Assembly (NCBI GenBank): GCA_947490615.1
Contig: CANLHK010000005.1
Coordinates: 150,576 to 214,575, forward strand
DNA from: Planctomycetaceae bacterium
GTDB lineage: Bacteria > Planctomycetota > Phycisphaerae > Phycisphaerales > SM1A02
Length of the DNA: 64,000 nt
Direction of reading: 5' to 3'
Part shown: positions 19,498 through 28,885 of the stretch, in pieces
Layout: the number at the start of each line of letters is the position of its first letter
Position numbering within the stretch: position 1 is the first letter of the stretch
Made by a program: the position numbers and the translations under genes
Notes under the pieces: model-generated
The model's input: only the letters and a program-made list of their open reading frames with translations
Told to the model about the DNA's origin: nothing
Databases searched by the model: none

Positions 19498-20280
19498 CTA
19501 CCGTCGCGCCGCGCGCTCGGACTCGATGCGCTCGACGACGCGTTCCAATTCAGTGGGCTTGATGGCGAAGCTGCCGACGAACGGCCGGCCATGCGCTACG
19601 AGTACGAGAAAGCAAGTGGCGATCGCCACCGACACCAAACTCAGAGCGAGAATTCGACCGCGGGGCGCTTCACCATGGAGCGCGCCGATGGACAGCAGCA
19701 ACAACACGCCGAGCATCACCACGACAATCCAGCGAAGCGGTGACATGTAGACGAGACCTTCGCGAAGCCGAAGGTCTCGCGCATCGCCCGCGCGATCAAC
19801 GGCCGCCAACAACTCAGCGTCAGGCCACTGAGCCACTTCGCGCCGCAGCGCAGTGAACTCCGTTGGCCGTGTCCGCGATGCCTTGGCGTCACTGAGCGTT
19901 GGCCACTCCACATCGATGAGGTGGCGCGCGTACTTTTGCACTCGGTCGGGGATGGCTGCGACATCCACAAGAACCTCGGACGCCTGCGCGACATCAAGAA
20001 CCGATTGCAACGCCGACGCCTCATCAAGCACCGCACCGCGCACGCGATCGCCGCGATCCCAGATCCACACCGCATTGAACGAGATCAAGAGGCCGAAGGA
20101 GAGCGCGATCTGCGAGGTCACTTCTGCTTCGAACTTGCCGAGCCTTCGCCCGTCGGGACCACAGATCCGCGGCACCGCCACGCGATGCACCGCGTAGGCA
20201 ACGCCGCCCCAAAACGCCGCGACAATCAGCGCAAGAAATACCGTCGGAAGCGCGAGGAGCCAGTCAATGAGCGGGTACAT
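19498..20280 (-). CDS. Membrane protein, DUF4239/bestrophin-like
   Basis: Four hydrophobic segments; 'FEAEVTSQIALSFGLLISFNAVWIWDRGDRVRGAVLDEASALQSV'; ATG at 20280. Confidence 0.65.
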   Translation of the reverse strand: MYPLIDWLLALPTVFLALIVAAFWGGVAYAVHRVAVPRICGPDGRRLGKFEAEVTSQIALSFGLLISFNAVWIWDRGDRVRGAVLDEASALQSVLDVAQASEVLVDVAAIPDRVQKYARHLIDVEWPTLSDAKASRTRPTEFTALRREVAQWPDAELLAAVDRAGDARDLRLREGLVYMSPLRWIVVVMLGVLLLLSIGALHGEAPRGRILALSLVSVAIATCFLVLVAHGRPFVGSFAIKPTELERVVERIESERAARR

Positions 20281-20302
20281 GCAGCCAAGGTACCATCGGG
20301 TG

Positions 20303-22153
20303 ATGCACGCACTGCTTGGGAGCTTCGGCACACAGCGCCCCGTTCGCAAGCAGGACTCGTGGCTCCTCAGCGCGCTCATCGTGATGCTGCTGGCCGCGTG
20401 CGTGTTTCTCGTCGGCCTCCGCGCGCTTCCCGTCACCGATCGTGATGAACCGCGTTTCGCGCAGGCTTCGCGACAGATGGCCCAGAGCAGCGCGCTGGCC
20501 GATTGGGTGATCCCGCGCGTCGGTGATGAGATCCGTCTCAAGAAGCCGCCGCTCATCTATTGGATCCAAGCACCAACCGTCCTGTTACTCACAGGTGGCG
20601 ACCCATCGCGTGACGCGATCTGGATGTATCGACTGCCGAGTGCCCTCGCTGCGACGCTCGCGGCGCTCGCGACACTCTGGCTCGGACGCAGAATGTTCGG
20701 CGGCAACACAGGGCTTCTCGCAGCGTGCCTTCTGGTTGTCTCGCCTGTGATCGTGACCGATTGCCACATGGCGCGCGCCGATGAACTCCTCCTCGCGACG
20801 ACCACACTCGCGTGTTGCGTGCTCTGGACACTCTGGCGCACGCATCGACTAGGACGACGACCCAGCATCGCGGCGGTCACGCTCTTCTGGTTCTGCGTCG
20901 GGCTCGGCGTGCTCGCCAAAGGGCCAATCACGCCGTTTGTCGTGGGAACGACCGCACTCTGCTGCGCAGCTGCACGGCGCGATTGGATCTTCTTATGGAG
21001 ACTGCGCCCGATCCTCGGCGTTGCGGTGCTGGCCGCACTCGGCGCGCCGTGGTTGTATCTCGCGGTGCGCGAAGTCGGATGGGAGACGCTGCAGGCCGCG
21101 TTCAGTAAGGAAGTGCTGCAGCGTGCGCAAGAAGGCGCGGAGGGCCACGCCGCGCCGCCCGGCTACTACCTCATCACACTCATGGCCTTCTTCTTCCCGG
21201 GCGCGCTGTTGGCGGCGCTTGGATTTGAGCGCCTGCTCAAGCGCGCGTTTGCGGTGCGACACACCAAGGGCGCACGGCTCTTCGCGCGCGTGAAGACGCG
21301 GTTGAGTAGCACGCGCGGCCGCGACGCCGAGTTGTTTCTCATCTGCTGGATCGTTCCCACTTGGATCGCCTTCGAGTTGGTGGTGACGAAGTTCCCGCAC
21401 TACATCCTTCCGATCTATCCCGCGTTGGCACTCATGGTCGCGCGACTCGCACTTGGCGGACTGCGCGCGCTCCCCAAGCCGCTCAACGCGGGCGACCGAT
21501 TCACCGCGAACGCGTGGTTCGTGGTTGGACTGTTGCTCTCGGGTGCAGGCGCGGGACTCTTCGCGTGGCTCGTCGCGAGTGGGCGCGCGGCCGACGCGAC
21601 CAGCGCGTGGCCGACGATGGCGTCACGCGACTTCGTGTCGATCGCGCTGGCGAGCGCGGCGACGCTTGGTGCACTCCTGCTGCTGTGGAACGCGTGGCGC
21701 TCGGTGCGCAACGGTGCACTCACGCGTGGACTCCTCATGGCGATTCCTGCGACGGTGCTCGCTGAGGTCGCCCTCTTTGGAGTCTGGCTTCCCAATGCGA
21801 CCTTTGTGTGGAACACGCCGCGCATCGTGGGACTGGTCGCCCAAGACGCAGGAATCTCGCCTGCAGACGCTGGTTTCCCACGCATCGGTGGCGTGGGCTA
21901 TGTCGAAGACTCGCTGCTCTGGACGACGCGCAATCGACTCGATCGTCTCGGCGATAGCGTGACTGAGCAGAGCCGACCGCGGATCGAAGCGTGGTGTCGC
22001 GACCATCCGACGGGCTACCTCTTGATTCCGCGCACGGAGGTCGGAGAGTTCACACAGTTCGGTCGCGTGATCGGCGAGGTCGACGGTTTCAACTACTCCG
22101 ACGGCACTCCCGTTTCTCATGCAGTCCTTCGCGTGAACCCGCGCGCGCCATGA
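20303..22153 (+). CDS. ArnT/PMT-like glycosyltransferase (GT39/GT83 type)
   Basis: Multi-TM protein with 'RALPVTDRDEPRFAQASRQM', 'KKPPLIYWIQAP', 'VVTKFPHYILPIYPALALM'. Confidence 0.85.
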   Translation: MHALLGSFGTQRPVRKQDSWLLSALIVMLLAACVFLVGLRALPVTDRDEPRFAQASRQMAQSSALADWVIPRVGDEIRLKKPPLIYWIQAPTVLLLTGGDPSRDAIWMYRLPSALAATLAALATLWLGRRMFGGNTGLLAACLLVVSPVIVTDCHMARADELLLATTTLACCVLWTLWRTHRLGRRPSIAAVTLFWFCVGLGVLAKGPITPFVVGTTALCCAAARRDWIFLWRLRPILGVAVLAALGAPWLYLAVREVGWETLQAAFSKEVLQRAQEGAEGHAAPPGYYLITLMAFFFPGALLAALGFERLLKRAFAVRHTKGARLFARVKTRLSSTRGRDAELFLICWIVPTWIAFELVVTKFPHYILPIYPALALMVARLALGGLRALPKPLNAGDRFTANAWFVVGLLLSGAGAGLFAWLVASGRAADATSAWPTMASRDFVSIALASAATLGALLLLWNAWRSVRNGALTRGLLMAIPATVLAEVALFGVWLPNATFVWNTPRIVGLVAQDAGISPADAGFPRIGGVGYVEDSLLWTTRNRLDRLGDSVTEQSRPRIEAWCRDHPTGYLLIPRTEVGEFTQFGRVIGEVDGFNYSDGTPVSHAVLRVNPRAP

Positions 22154-24363
22154 ACTACCTCCTGATTCCAGCTTGGGTGTTCAGCAACCTCATGTATGCG
22201 GGGGCGCTGTTGGCGCTCGCTGCAGGGGTTGTGCTGACGATTGGCTTGTTCACCGCGCGTCGCGGATGGGAACCGCGCTGTAGAAAGTGCGCGCACGATC
22301 TGAGGTCGATCGATCCAGCCAAGCGTGGTTGCCTCGAGTGTGGCGCGGATCTCACCAAACGCAGAGCCGTGCTGACGGGGCGACGCAGCGTGCGACCTGT
22401 AGTGACCTCAGTGGGTTGTGTGCTCCTCGCATTGGCCGCGCTCACCAGTTGGAAGCTCGACGCGCAGGGTGTGATGGCACTGCGGGTGGCGCTGGTTGGA
22501 TCGATGCCGACGCAGACGCTCATCGACATGATGTTCGAGCAGACGGACGCCACGGGCATCGTGGGCAGCGCGCTGCGCAAGCGCGTGCGCGCCACGCCCG
22601 CGCCGCGCCAGATTCCGACTGGCGCACTACTCGCAGCGGTGCTCCACGCGGCCGATCGCTGCGAGGAAGCAGGTCGGCGACCACTCTCTGCGGTGCTGCA
22701 GTCCGAAGCGACATTCCTCGTCGACGCTCTCGATGCGGACGAACGCAGCAGGCTCATTGACCTCGCGATCGAAGAACTCCTTCAGAGTGATGGAGAGAAG
22801 AGTTCGCGTTACCAACTCGCGGTCGCCATCGACCGGCAGCGCGAGTCGAGCGGCGCCGCGTACGCACTCCTCATCGAACGATTGAACACGACACCCGCAG
22901 GGCGCCGCGTGCTCGCGCTCAAGCCGTCCGCAGCAGGCGTGCTCTCGAGCGGAGAGGTGGAACGGATCGCGCTGTGGCGGCGACTCACACCGCCAAGCAA
23001 CCGCGGCTTCAACGACTATGGCGACCAAGCCTACGGGCTCGTGTTGGCTGAAGCCATGCTCGAAGCACTCGACGGATCGGGACAAAGGGTCATGCTCGCA
23101 TCGATCCCGAGGACGCACACGGGGATGCCGCGCGAGAACGGCGCTGGTTGCGATCTGTTGATCGACGCACCACCTGGAAAGTACCGACTGCATCTCACGG
23201 GGGCAGTCGCGGAGTCGGTGCTGCTGCCACGCGCGAAGCACTCATTCGACACCCCCGCCGTGCTCACGGTCGAAGAGGCGCTCAAGCTCGATGGAGCGGT
23301 GCCTTACGCGGAGAGCTGCGAAGTGGAGGTCGGCCCGCCTGCGATCGTCGCGCGCGTGTTCACCGATGCGCCTGAGCTCGCTGCGCGCGTTGCGCAGCTC
23401 ATGGGGACCTGCCGTCTCGCGCTCGACGACGGCGAAGTGTCCATCGTTCTTGATTCGCTGCTCTCGTCGTCCTACCAAGGTCGATCAGATGACGCCGATG
23501 GTTTCCCTTCCATGATGGCCACCGTCTCGGCTCGCCAAGGATCGCGCGCCTGGCCCGTTGGTCAGTTTTCCACGGCATCAGGCGGTTACAGCGCTGGAAT
23601 GCACGCGCTTTCCTCCGAGCTGCGCACGAACGAGCCGTTTGATCTCGTGATCGAGCCGCAGACCGCGCTGAACTGTGGGAGAGGCGGACCGCGGTGGGAT
23701 CCGACGCCTCAGGGTGCGTGGGGCCGCGCGATCCCCGCGTTTGTGTGGTGCAACTTCACACTCCATTTCGAGAACGCCGTCACCTTGCCGAAGGTCGAAA
23801 CGCAACGCCTGCCGCTCCTGCCTTCCGTCGGCACGGCACGCGTCGATGATGCGACGCGTCGCGTGATCGAAGGGTGGGCTGCAACGCTCGACGGCGACAT
23901 TGATCGCGGCAGCCAAATGGCGCGACGCGGCCAGCCCCCTCCGATCGCTCGATCCATTGGGCTTGCTGGCGCTGCCAAGTGGAACAACTCGCCAAACAAT
24001 GCCGAGAGTTTCGAGCTCCTCTTCGACTGGCCCAAAGACCTCTGCCTCAGCGGATGGTTCGAACTTCGCACGACTGATCGCTTGGCCGCGCCGAGTCGAC
24101 CTGTGTTCGGTCCGATGGGTCACGGTGGCACGGTCACCCCGATGATGCCCGTGTTCGCGGTGTCCGATGACGACATGCTCATCGTCCGCTACACACCCGA
24201 TGCGCGCGTGGGCGCTGCGGATGGAAGCGGTCCGTTTGCCTATGTCGGCGCGCCGTTTGAAGTGCGCTTCGCTTCGAAAGGTGCCAAGCCCGAACTCGTG
24301 TGGCTCGATGGCGTGTCGGTACCCGCAGCGTCAGGCGCGGTCAAAGAAGTCACGACCCCGTGA
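22150..24363 (+). CDS. Membrane protein with N-terminal CxxC/CxxC zinc ribbon, otherwise hypothetical
   Basis: ATGA overlap with the previous gene; 'CRKCAHDLRSIDPAKRGCLECGADLTKR'; long extracytoplasmic region. Confidence 0.65.
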   Translation: MNYLLIPAWVFSNLMYAGALLALAAGVVLTIGLFTARRGWEPRCRKCAHDLRSIDPAKRGCLECGADLTKRRAVLTGRRSVRPVVTSVGCVLLALAALTSWKLDAQGVMALRVALVGSMPTQTLIDMMFEQTDATGIVGSALRKRVRATPAPRQIPTGALLAAVLHAADRCEEAGRRPLSAVLQSEATFLVDALDADERSRLIDLAIEELLQSDGEKSSRYQLAVAIDRQRESSGAAYALLIERLNTTPAGRRVLALKPSAAGVLSSGEVERIALWRRLTPPSNRGFNDYGDQAYGLVLAEAMLEALDGSGQRVMLASIPRTHTGMPRENGAGCDLLIDAPPGKYRLHLTGAVAESVLLPRAKHSFDTPAVLTVEEALKLDGAVPYAESCEVEVGPPAIVARVFTDAPELAARVAQLMGTCRLALDDGEVSIVLDSLLSSSYQGRSDDADGFPSMMATVSARQGSRAWPVGQFSTASGGYSAGMHALSSELRTNEPFDLVIEPQTALNCGRGGPRWDPTPQGAWGRAIPAFVWCNFTLHFENAVTLPKVETQRLPLLPSVGTARVDDATRRVIEGWAATLDGDIDRGSQMARRGQPPPIARSIGLAGAAKWNNSPNNAESFELLFDWPKDLCLSGWFELRTTDRLAAPSRPVFGPMGHGGTVTPMMPVFAVSDDDMLIVRYTPDARVGAADGSGPFAYVGAPFEVRFASKGAKPELVWLDGVSVPAASGAVKEVTTP

Positions 24364-24780
24364 CGCGATGGCGCACTCATCATCGTGCGTGAAAGTGCGC
24401 TCCGCCTTCGTCGCCACGCCGAGAACGCCAAGCACGCGACCATCCGTCGCAAGCACGGGCACCGCGACACTTCCCGCAAGTCCCGTCGCGCGTGCGCCAG
24501 GCCGCACATCGCCCGTCGCGTCCTTCTGAATGTTGCAGGAGTTCACCGCACACTTGCGCTCAGCGGCGAGCCCCGCCATGCCCTTACCGATCGGCACCGT
24601 CCGCACGATGTCGAGCACAGGTTGGGGAATGCCGATGGCGCAGCGCAAGTGCAACACGCCGTCGGCGCCGATGGCGTGAAGCGTGCCGCTGTCGGCGCGA
24701 AGATCGGCCAGGAGCGAAGTGAGCAGCGTGAGATCGGCGGCAGAAGACTGCATGGCGCGGAGCGTAACGAGCTCACGCAT
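24331..24780 (-). CDS. GAF domain-containing protein
   Basis: 'LHAIGADGVLHLRCAIGIPQPVLDIVRTVPIGKGMAGLAAERKCAV...GSVAVPVLATDGRVLGVLGVATKAERTFT'. Confidence 0.8.
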   Translation of the reverse strand: MRELVTLRAMQSSAADLTLLTSLLADLRADSGTLHAIGADGVLHLRCAIGIPQPVLDIVRTVPIGKGMAGLAAERKCAVNSCNIQKDATGDVRPGARATGLAGSVAVPVLATDGRVLGVLGVATKAERTFTHDDECAIASRGRDFFDRA

Positions 24781-25408
24781 CGGCGGCATAGGCGCGCATC
24801 AACGCCTTCTTCACGGTGTCGTCGATCTCGTCGAGCGTCGCGATGTCCACGCGATGCGTGAGTCGGTCCTTCTTGGCAGTGCCGCCGGTGTCGACGAGGC
24901 GCTTGGTGAACTTCTCCCCTTTGAGCGCGAGTGAGAAACGCACGAACTTCCGATTAGGCGCGGCCACCTGCGCGAACACATGGTTTCGATACGCGGGAAT
25001 GATCGTCTCGCACGGGGAGATACCGACATCGGCGCCGCAGGCACGGCAGAGATCAAGAAGCGCGTCACCGACAGGCCGCAGATGCGCCTTGCCACCAGCA
25101 AACTGGGTGTCGACGAGTTCGGGGCAGCGCGCGAGGTAGCCCTCTTCCGTCGAGTCCCATGGATGCAGGTCGCCAAGTGAACGATCGGCAAGCCATGACG
25201 CGGAGTTCGAGCCGATGCCATGCTCGTCCTTGAGAAACGTACTGCGCGCCGCGCGGTCGCCACCCTTGCATTGCTTCTTGAGAACGCTGCACCACTCATC
25301 AAGCGTGCGACCCGTCTTGTCTTTGAGCTCGCGCTCCCACTTGATGAGCATGTGCACGCCCGAATGCACGCGGTAGAGAGGACGCTTGGTGGATCGAGTC
25401 TTGGCCAT
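24773..25408 (-). CDS. DUF4287/DUF5655 domain-containing protein
   Basis: 'KTGRTLDEWCSVLKKQ...STFLKDEHGIG' (DUF4287-like) followed by 'FVRFSLALKGEKFTKRL' (DUF5655-like). Confidence 0.75.
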   Translation of the reverse strand: MAKTRSTKRPLYRVHSGVHMLIKWERELKDKTGRTLDEWCSVLKKQCKGGDRAARSTFLKDEHGIGSNSASWLADRSLGDLHPWDSTEEGYLARCPELVDTQFAGGKAHLRPVGDALLDLCRACGADVGISPCETIIPAYRNHVFAQVAAPNRKFVRFSLALKGEKFTKRLVDTGGTAKKDRLTHRVDIATLDEIDDTVKKALMRAYAADA

Positions 25409-25416
25409 AGGACTCC

Positions 25417-26667
25417 TCACTGTTGGAGGAAGACGAACACGCCATGCTTGTTGGCGACGGCGATGTCGGGCTTGGAGTCTGCATTCACAGCGCCGACGAA
25501 CAACTGCGTGCCGACTCCGCTGTCCGCGTCGATCTCATGCTTGATGAACCGCGCTCCGCCCGGCGCCGCAGCATCGCGCACACATTCAAACCAGCAAACG
25601 ACTGGCGGCGCCATCGGCTCGTCGTCACCCATCGGTCCGTGTGCCCATCGACGCTTGCCCGTCACGATGTCGACCAGGTCGTCGCCGTTGAGATCGATGA
25701 CGCGCACCGCGTGAATCTGGCTGAAACCCGCACCGTTGGCGTTGTCGGCAGCGTGGCGACCGAGGATGACGCGCTCCGTGAAGGTGCCGTCGAGATTCTG
25801 CTCAAACCACGAGAGCCCGTAGCTGTGCGCCTTGATGCTTGTCACCACATCGGCGCGTCCGTCGCCGTTCACATCGAGCGCGTACATCTGCGCGCCGCCC
25901 TCGCCAAAGTTGGCAGCATGAAACGGCCAGAGCGCATCGGGCGCTCCCTTGTCGGGCTGCTCGTACCAACCTGTACTCGTGAGGAGATCGGAGCGTCCAT
26001 CACCATTCACATCGCCTGCGCCATAGCCGTGGGTGTAGCGATGAATCGCCTTGTCACCCTCAGCCGACTTCGCTGTGATCGCGCGGTACACCGCCTTGGC
26101 AAAGGGAGCGCGCGCATTGAGCTCTGCGAAACCAAACTGTCCCTCGGTATGACAGAGGAGTTCGGGCATGAGGTCACCTGTGATGTTCACGAAGTCGGGC
26201 GACTCGCCATCGGCCGCGCCGAAGAGATCATGGCGCGTCCAGTTCATCTCGTCGGCCAGCGCGGCGTGCCCAGGATTCACGAAGAGTGACGCAGGCGTTC
26301 CAGGCAATCCATAGACGAGGATGTCGCACGCGCCGTCACCGTTGAAGTCGCGCGCGAACTGCAGGAAGTAATCGGAATATCCCGTGTCGGCGCGGTATGG
26401 CGTCTTGTTCATCCCCTCACCGTTGTTGCGCTCGGGGGTGTAACCAACGCGGCGCGCGAAGTCTGGACCAAGCCAGATGTATCGCCCTGCGCAGAGATCG
26501 CGATGACCGTCGCCATTGAAGTCAGCCACGGCGCAACCTTCAGCGACAAAGTCCTTCGAGAGGGTCTGCTTGGCAAACGCTGGAGAACTCGAATTTGGCG
26601 GAGGTGCGGAAGCGAGTTCCGCAGATTGTTCCATCACGAGAAGAACCACGGCGAGCGCGTACAGCAT
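25417..26667 (-). CDS. FG-GAP/VCBS repeat secreted protein
   Basis: Signal peptide; repeated 'DFNGDG', 'DVNGDGRSDL', 'DVNGDGRADVV', 'DLNGDDLVDIV'. Confidence 0.9.
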   Translation of the reverse strand: MLYALAVVLLVMEQSAELASAPPPNSSSPAFAKQTLSKDFVAEGCAVADFNGDGHRDLCAGRYIWLGPDFARRVGYTPERNNGEGMNKTPYRADTGYSDYFLQFARDFNGDGACDILVYGLPGTPASLFVNPGHAALADEMNWTRHDLFGAADGESPDFVNITGDLMPELLCHTEGQFGFAELNARAPFAKAVYRAITAKSAEGDKAIHRYTHGYGAGDVNGDGRSDLLTSTGWYEQPDKGAPDALWPFHAANFGEGGAQMYALDVNGDGRADVVTSIKAHSYGLSWFEQNLDGTFTERVILGRHAADNANGAGFSQIHAVRVIDLNGDDLVDIVTGKRRWAHGPMGDDEPMAPPVVCWFECVRDAAAPGGARFIKHEIDADSGVGTQLFVGAVNADSKPDIAVANKHGVFVFLQQ

Positions 26668-26718
26668 GCGCAGATCATCGTCGCGTCGCGGCGCTGCGGC
26701 AAGTCGAGGAGGCGTGAC

Positions 26719-28734
26719 TCAGTCCAGCGGACGGCCATCCCAGCGGACGAACGACTCGATCGCCTCGTATTCCGCCAGTCCAAGCGCGTCGTAGAGTTTC
26801 GCGGTCGCAGCGTTGCGCTGCTCGGCGCGCTCCCAGAACTCGCGATCGTCCGCGCCAGGAAAGAGCGCGCGATCCTTCTGCGATTGGTGCTTGAAGATCG
26901 CCGTGCGCTTGCGCGCGACCTCATCAGGCGAAAGCGGCACCGCCATTTCGGTGTGTTCGACATCCCACTCTTGCCAGGCGCCGCGATAGAGCCAAGTGGT
27001 GCTGCTCTTCATCCACTCGTCCTGCTCACACTCGGTTAACGCGCGGAAGATCGCAGCAAGGCAGACTCGGTGGGTTCCGTGCGGATCACTGAGATCCCCA
27101 GCTGCGTACACCTGATGCGGCTTCACGCGTCGAAGAAGCGCCTTGACGATCTCGATGTCGTCGGTGCCGAGCGGCTTCTTGCGCACGCGGCCCGTCTCAT
27201 AGAACGGCATGTCGAGGAAGTGCAGCCGCGACTCGGGAACGCCGCAGTAGATCCCCGCCGCGCGCGCCTCGCCGCGGCGGATGAGACCCTTGAGCCGCTG
27301 GAGTTCGGGCGGATCCACTTCACCAGGACGCTTGGACTTCAACTTGCGGGCGATGTCATGTTCGATGTGCTTGGTCTTGGCGCCCTCGAAACCAAACGCG
27401 GCGTTGAACTCGCTGGCGAAGTCGAGGAAGCGCAGCGCCTCGGCGTCGAAGACCGCGATGTTGCCTGAGGTCTGGTAGGCGACATGGACCTCATGCCCCT
27501 GATCAACGAGTCGAATGAGCGTGCCGCCCATCGAGATCACATCGTCATCGGGATGCGGCGAGAAGATCAGCACGCGCTTCGGGAAGATGTCGTCGCTCGG
27601 ACGATGGATGTCGCCCGCTTGCTTGCGCTCGGCGGGCTTCCCTCCAGGCCAACCCGTGATCGACCGCTGCAAGTCACGAAACACCGAGATGTTCAGGTCA
27701 TAGGCCTTACTGCGACCCGCGAGAAGATCCTGCAGGTGATGCTCGTTGTAGTCCTCGGCGGTGAGCTTGAGGATCGCCTTCTTGGTGGTGCGCGCCAGCC
27801 AGATGACGGCCTTGCGCGCGAGAGCGTCGGTCCACTCAAGGTCGTGGTTCGCGCTGGCCCACGGCGCTTTGCAGCGCTCGAGGTCGGCCGCCGCGGCGAG
27901 GTCGAGATAGACCTGCGCGTTGGCGTGCTCTTGCAAGAAGCTCGCAGCGATCGAGTTGGTGATCGCACCCTCGATGGCGCGGGCAACCACAGGAGCCTTG
28001 CCCTCACCGAAGGCGATCATCACGATGCGCTTGGCCTCGAGAATCGTGCCGACTCCCATGGTGACAGCGCGGGTAGGGACATTCTCTTCGCCAAAGAAAT
28101 CGCTCGCGGCGTCCTTGCGTGTGACGCGATCGAGGGTGATGAGACGGGTGTGACTGGATCGGCCCGAGCCAGGCTCGTTGAAACCGATGTGTCCCGTGCG
28201 ACCGATTCCCAAGAGCTGCAGATCGATGCCGCCTGCGGCCTTGATCTCCCGTTCGTAGCGCTCACACATGGCGCGGACATCGTCTTCGCTGCAAGTGCCA
28301 TCAGGAATGTGCGTGTGCCGCTGGTCGATGTCGATGCGATCAAAGAGATGCTCGCGCATGAAGCGGTGGTAGCTCTGCAACTCCTGCGGCCGCATCGGCC
28401 AGTACTCATCGAGATTGAAGGTGATGACGTTGCCAAAGCTCAGACCCTCGTCCTTATGAAGTCGGACAAGCTCGTCGTACACGCCCGTGGGCGTGGAACC
28501 AGTCGCGAGTCCGAGGACGCACTTCTCTCCCGCTTTCGCCTTGGCGCGAATGAGATCAGCGATCTCGCGCGCGACCGTGGCACTCACATCCTTGGCACGC
28601 TCAAAGACGCGCGTACGGATGCGCTCTGCGGGGGAGGCGATGGACCAGTAGTCCGACGCGCTGGCCGCGGGGGTGTTGGCGGGTGCAGCGCTGAATGATG
28701 GAGTCGAGGAGGTCTTCGGAGCAAGCGTCGCCAT
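26719..28734 (-). CDS. nagB: Glucosamine-6-phosphate deaminase (NagB) fused to PIG-L/LmbE-type deacetylase domain
   Basis: 'CVLGLATGSTPTGVYDELVRLH', 'FNLDEYWPM', 'LLGIGRTGHIGFNEPG' (NagB); C-terminal 'VLIFSPHPDDDVISMGGTLIRL' (LmbE). Confidence 0.93.
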   Translation of the reverse strand: MATLAPKTSSTPSFSAAPANTPAASASDYWSIASPAERIRTRVFERAKDVSATVAREIADLIRAKAKAGEKCVLGLATGSTPTGVYDELVRLHKDEGLSFGNVITFNLDEYWPMRPQELQSYHRFMREHLFDRIDIDQRHTHIPDGTCSEDDVRAMCERYEREIKAAGGIDLQLLGIGRTGHIGFNEPGSGRSSHTRLITLDRVTRKDAASDFFGEENVPTRAVTMGVGTILEAKRIVMIAFGEGKAPVVARAIEGAITNSIAASFLQEHANAQVYLDLAAAADLERCKAPWASANHDLEWTDALARKAVIWLARTTKKAILKLTAEDYNEHHLQDLLAGRSKAYDLNISVFRDLQRSITGWPGGKPAERKQAGDIHRPSDDIFPKRVLIFSPHPDDDVISMGGTLIRLVDQGHEVHVAYQTSGNIAVFDAEALRFLDFASEFNAAFGFEGAKTKHIEHDIARKLKSKRPGEVDPPELQRLKGLIRRGEARAAGIYCGVPESRLHFLDMPFYETGRVRKKPLGTDDIEIVKALLRRVKPHQVYAAGDLSDPHGTHRVCLAAIFRALTECEQDEWMKSSTTWLYRGAWQEWDVEHTEMAVPLSPDEVARKRTAIFKHQSQKDRALFPGADDREFWERAEQRNAATAKLYDALGLAEYEAIESFVRWDGRPLD

Positions 28735-28885
28735 GGCGATGCGATGCTATCGCAGGACGAGCCGCAACAGCAACGGCATTCGAGCGCCGTAGTCACACTG
28801 GCGCGCCGCGCGGGACTGCTCGGAATCAGGGCGCAAGCATGCTGCGCCTCTCACTCGGCCTCGGGGACTTCGGCAACGGAGTCGC

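Noticed and set aside
24331-24363. 33-bp convergent overlap of the zinc-ribbon protein gene and the GAF gene, considered as a possible antisense regulatory element
   Set aside because: Short tail-to-tail overlaps are common in compact genomes; no structure or motif supports a regulatory role.
27484-28698. 404-aa plus-strand ORF
   Set aside because: Antisense to the NagB-LmbE gene; no domain motifs.
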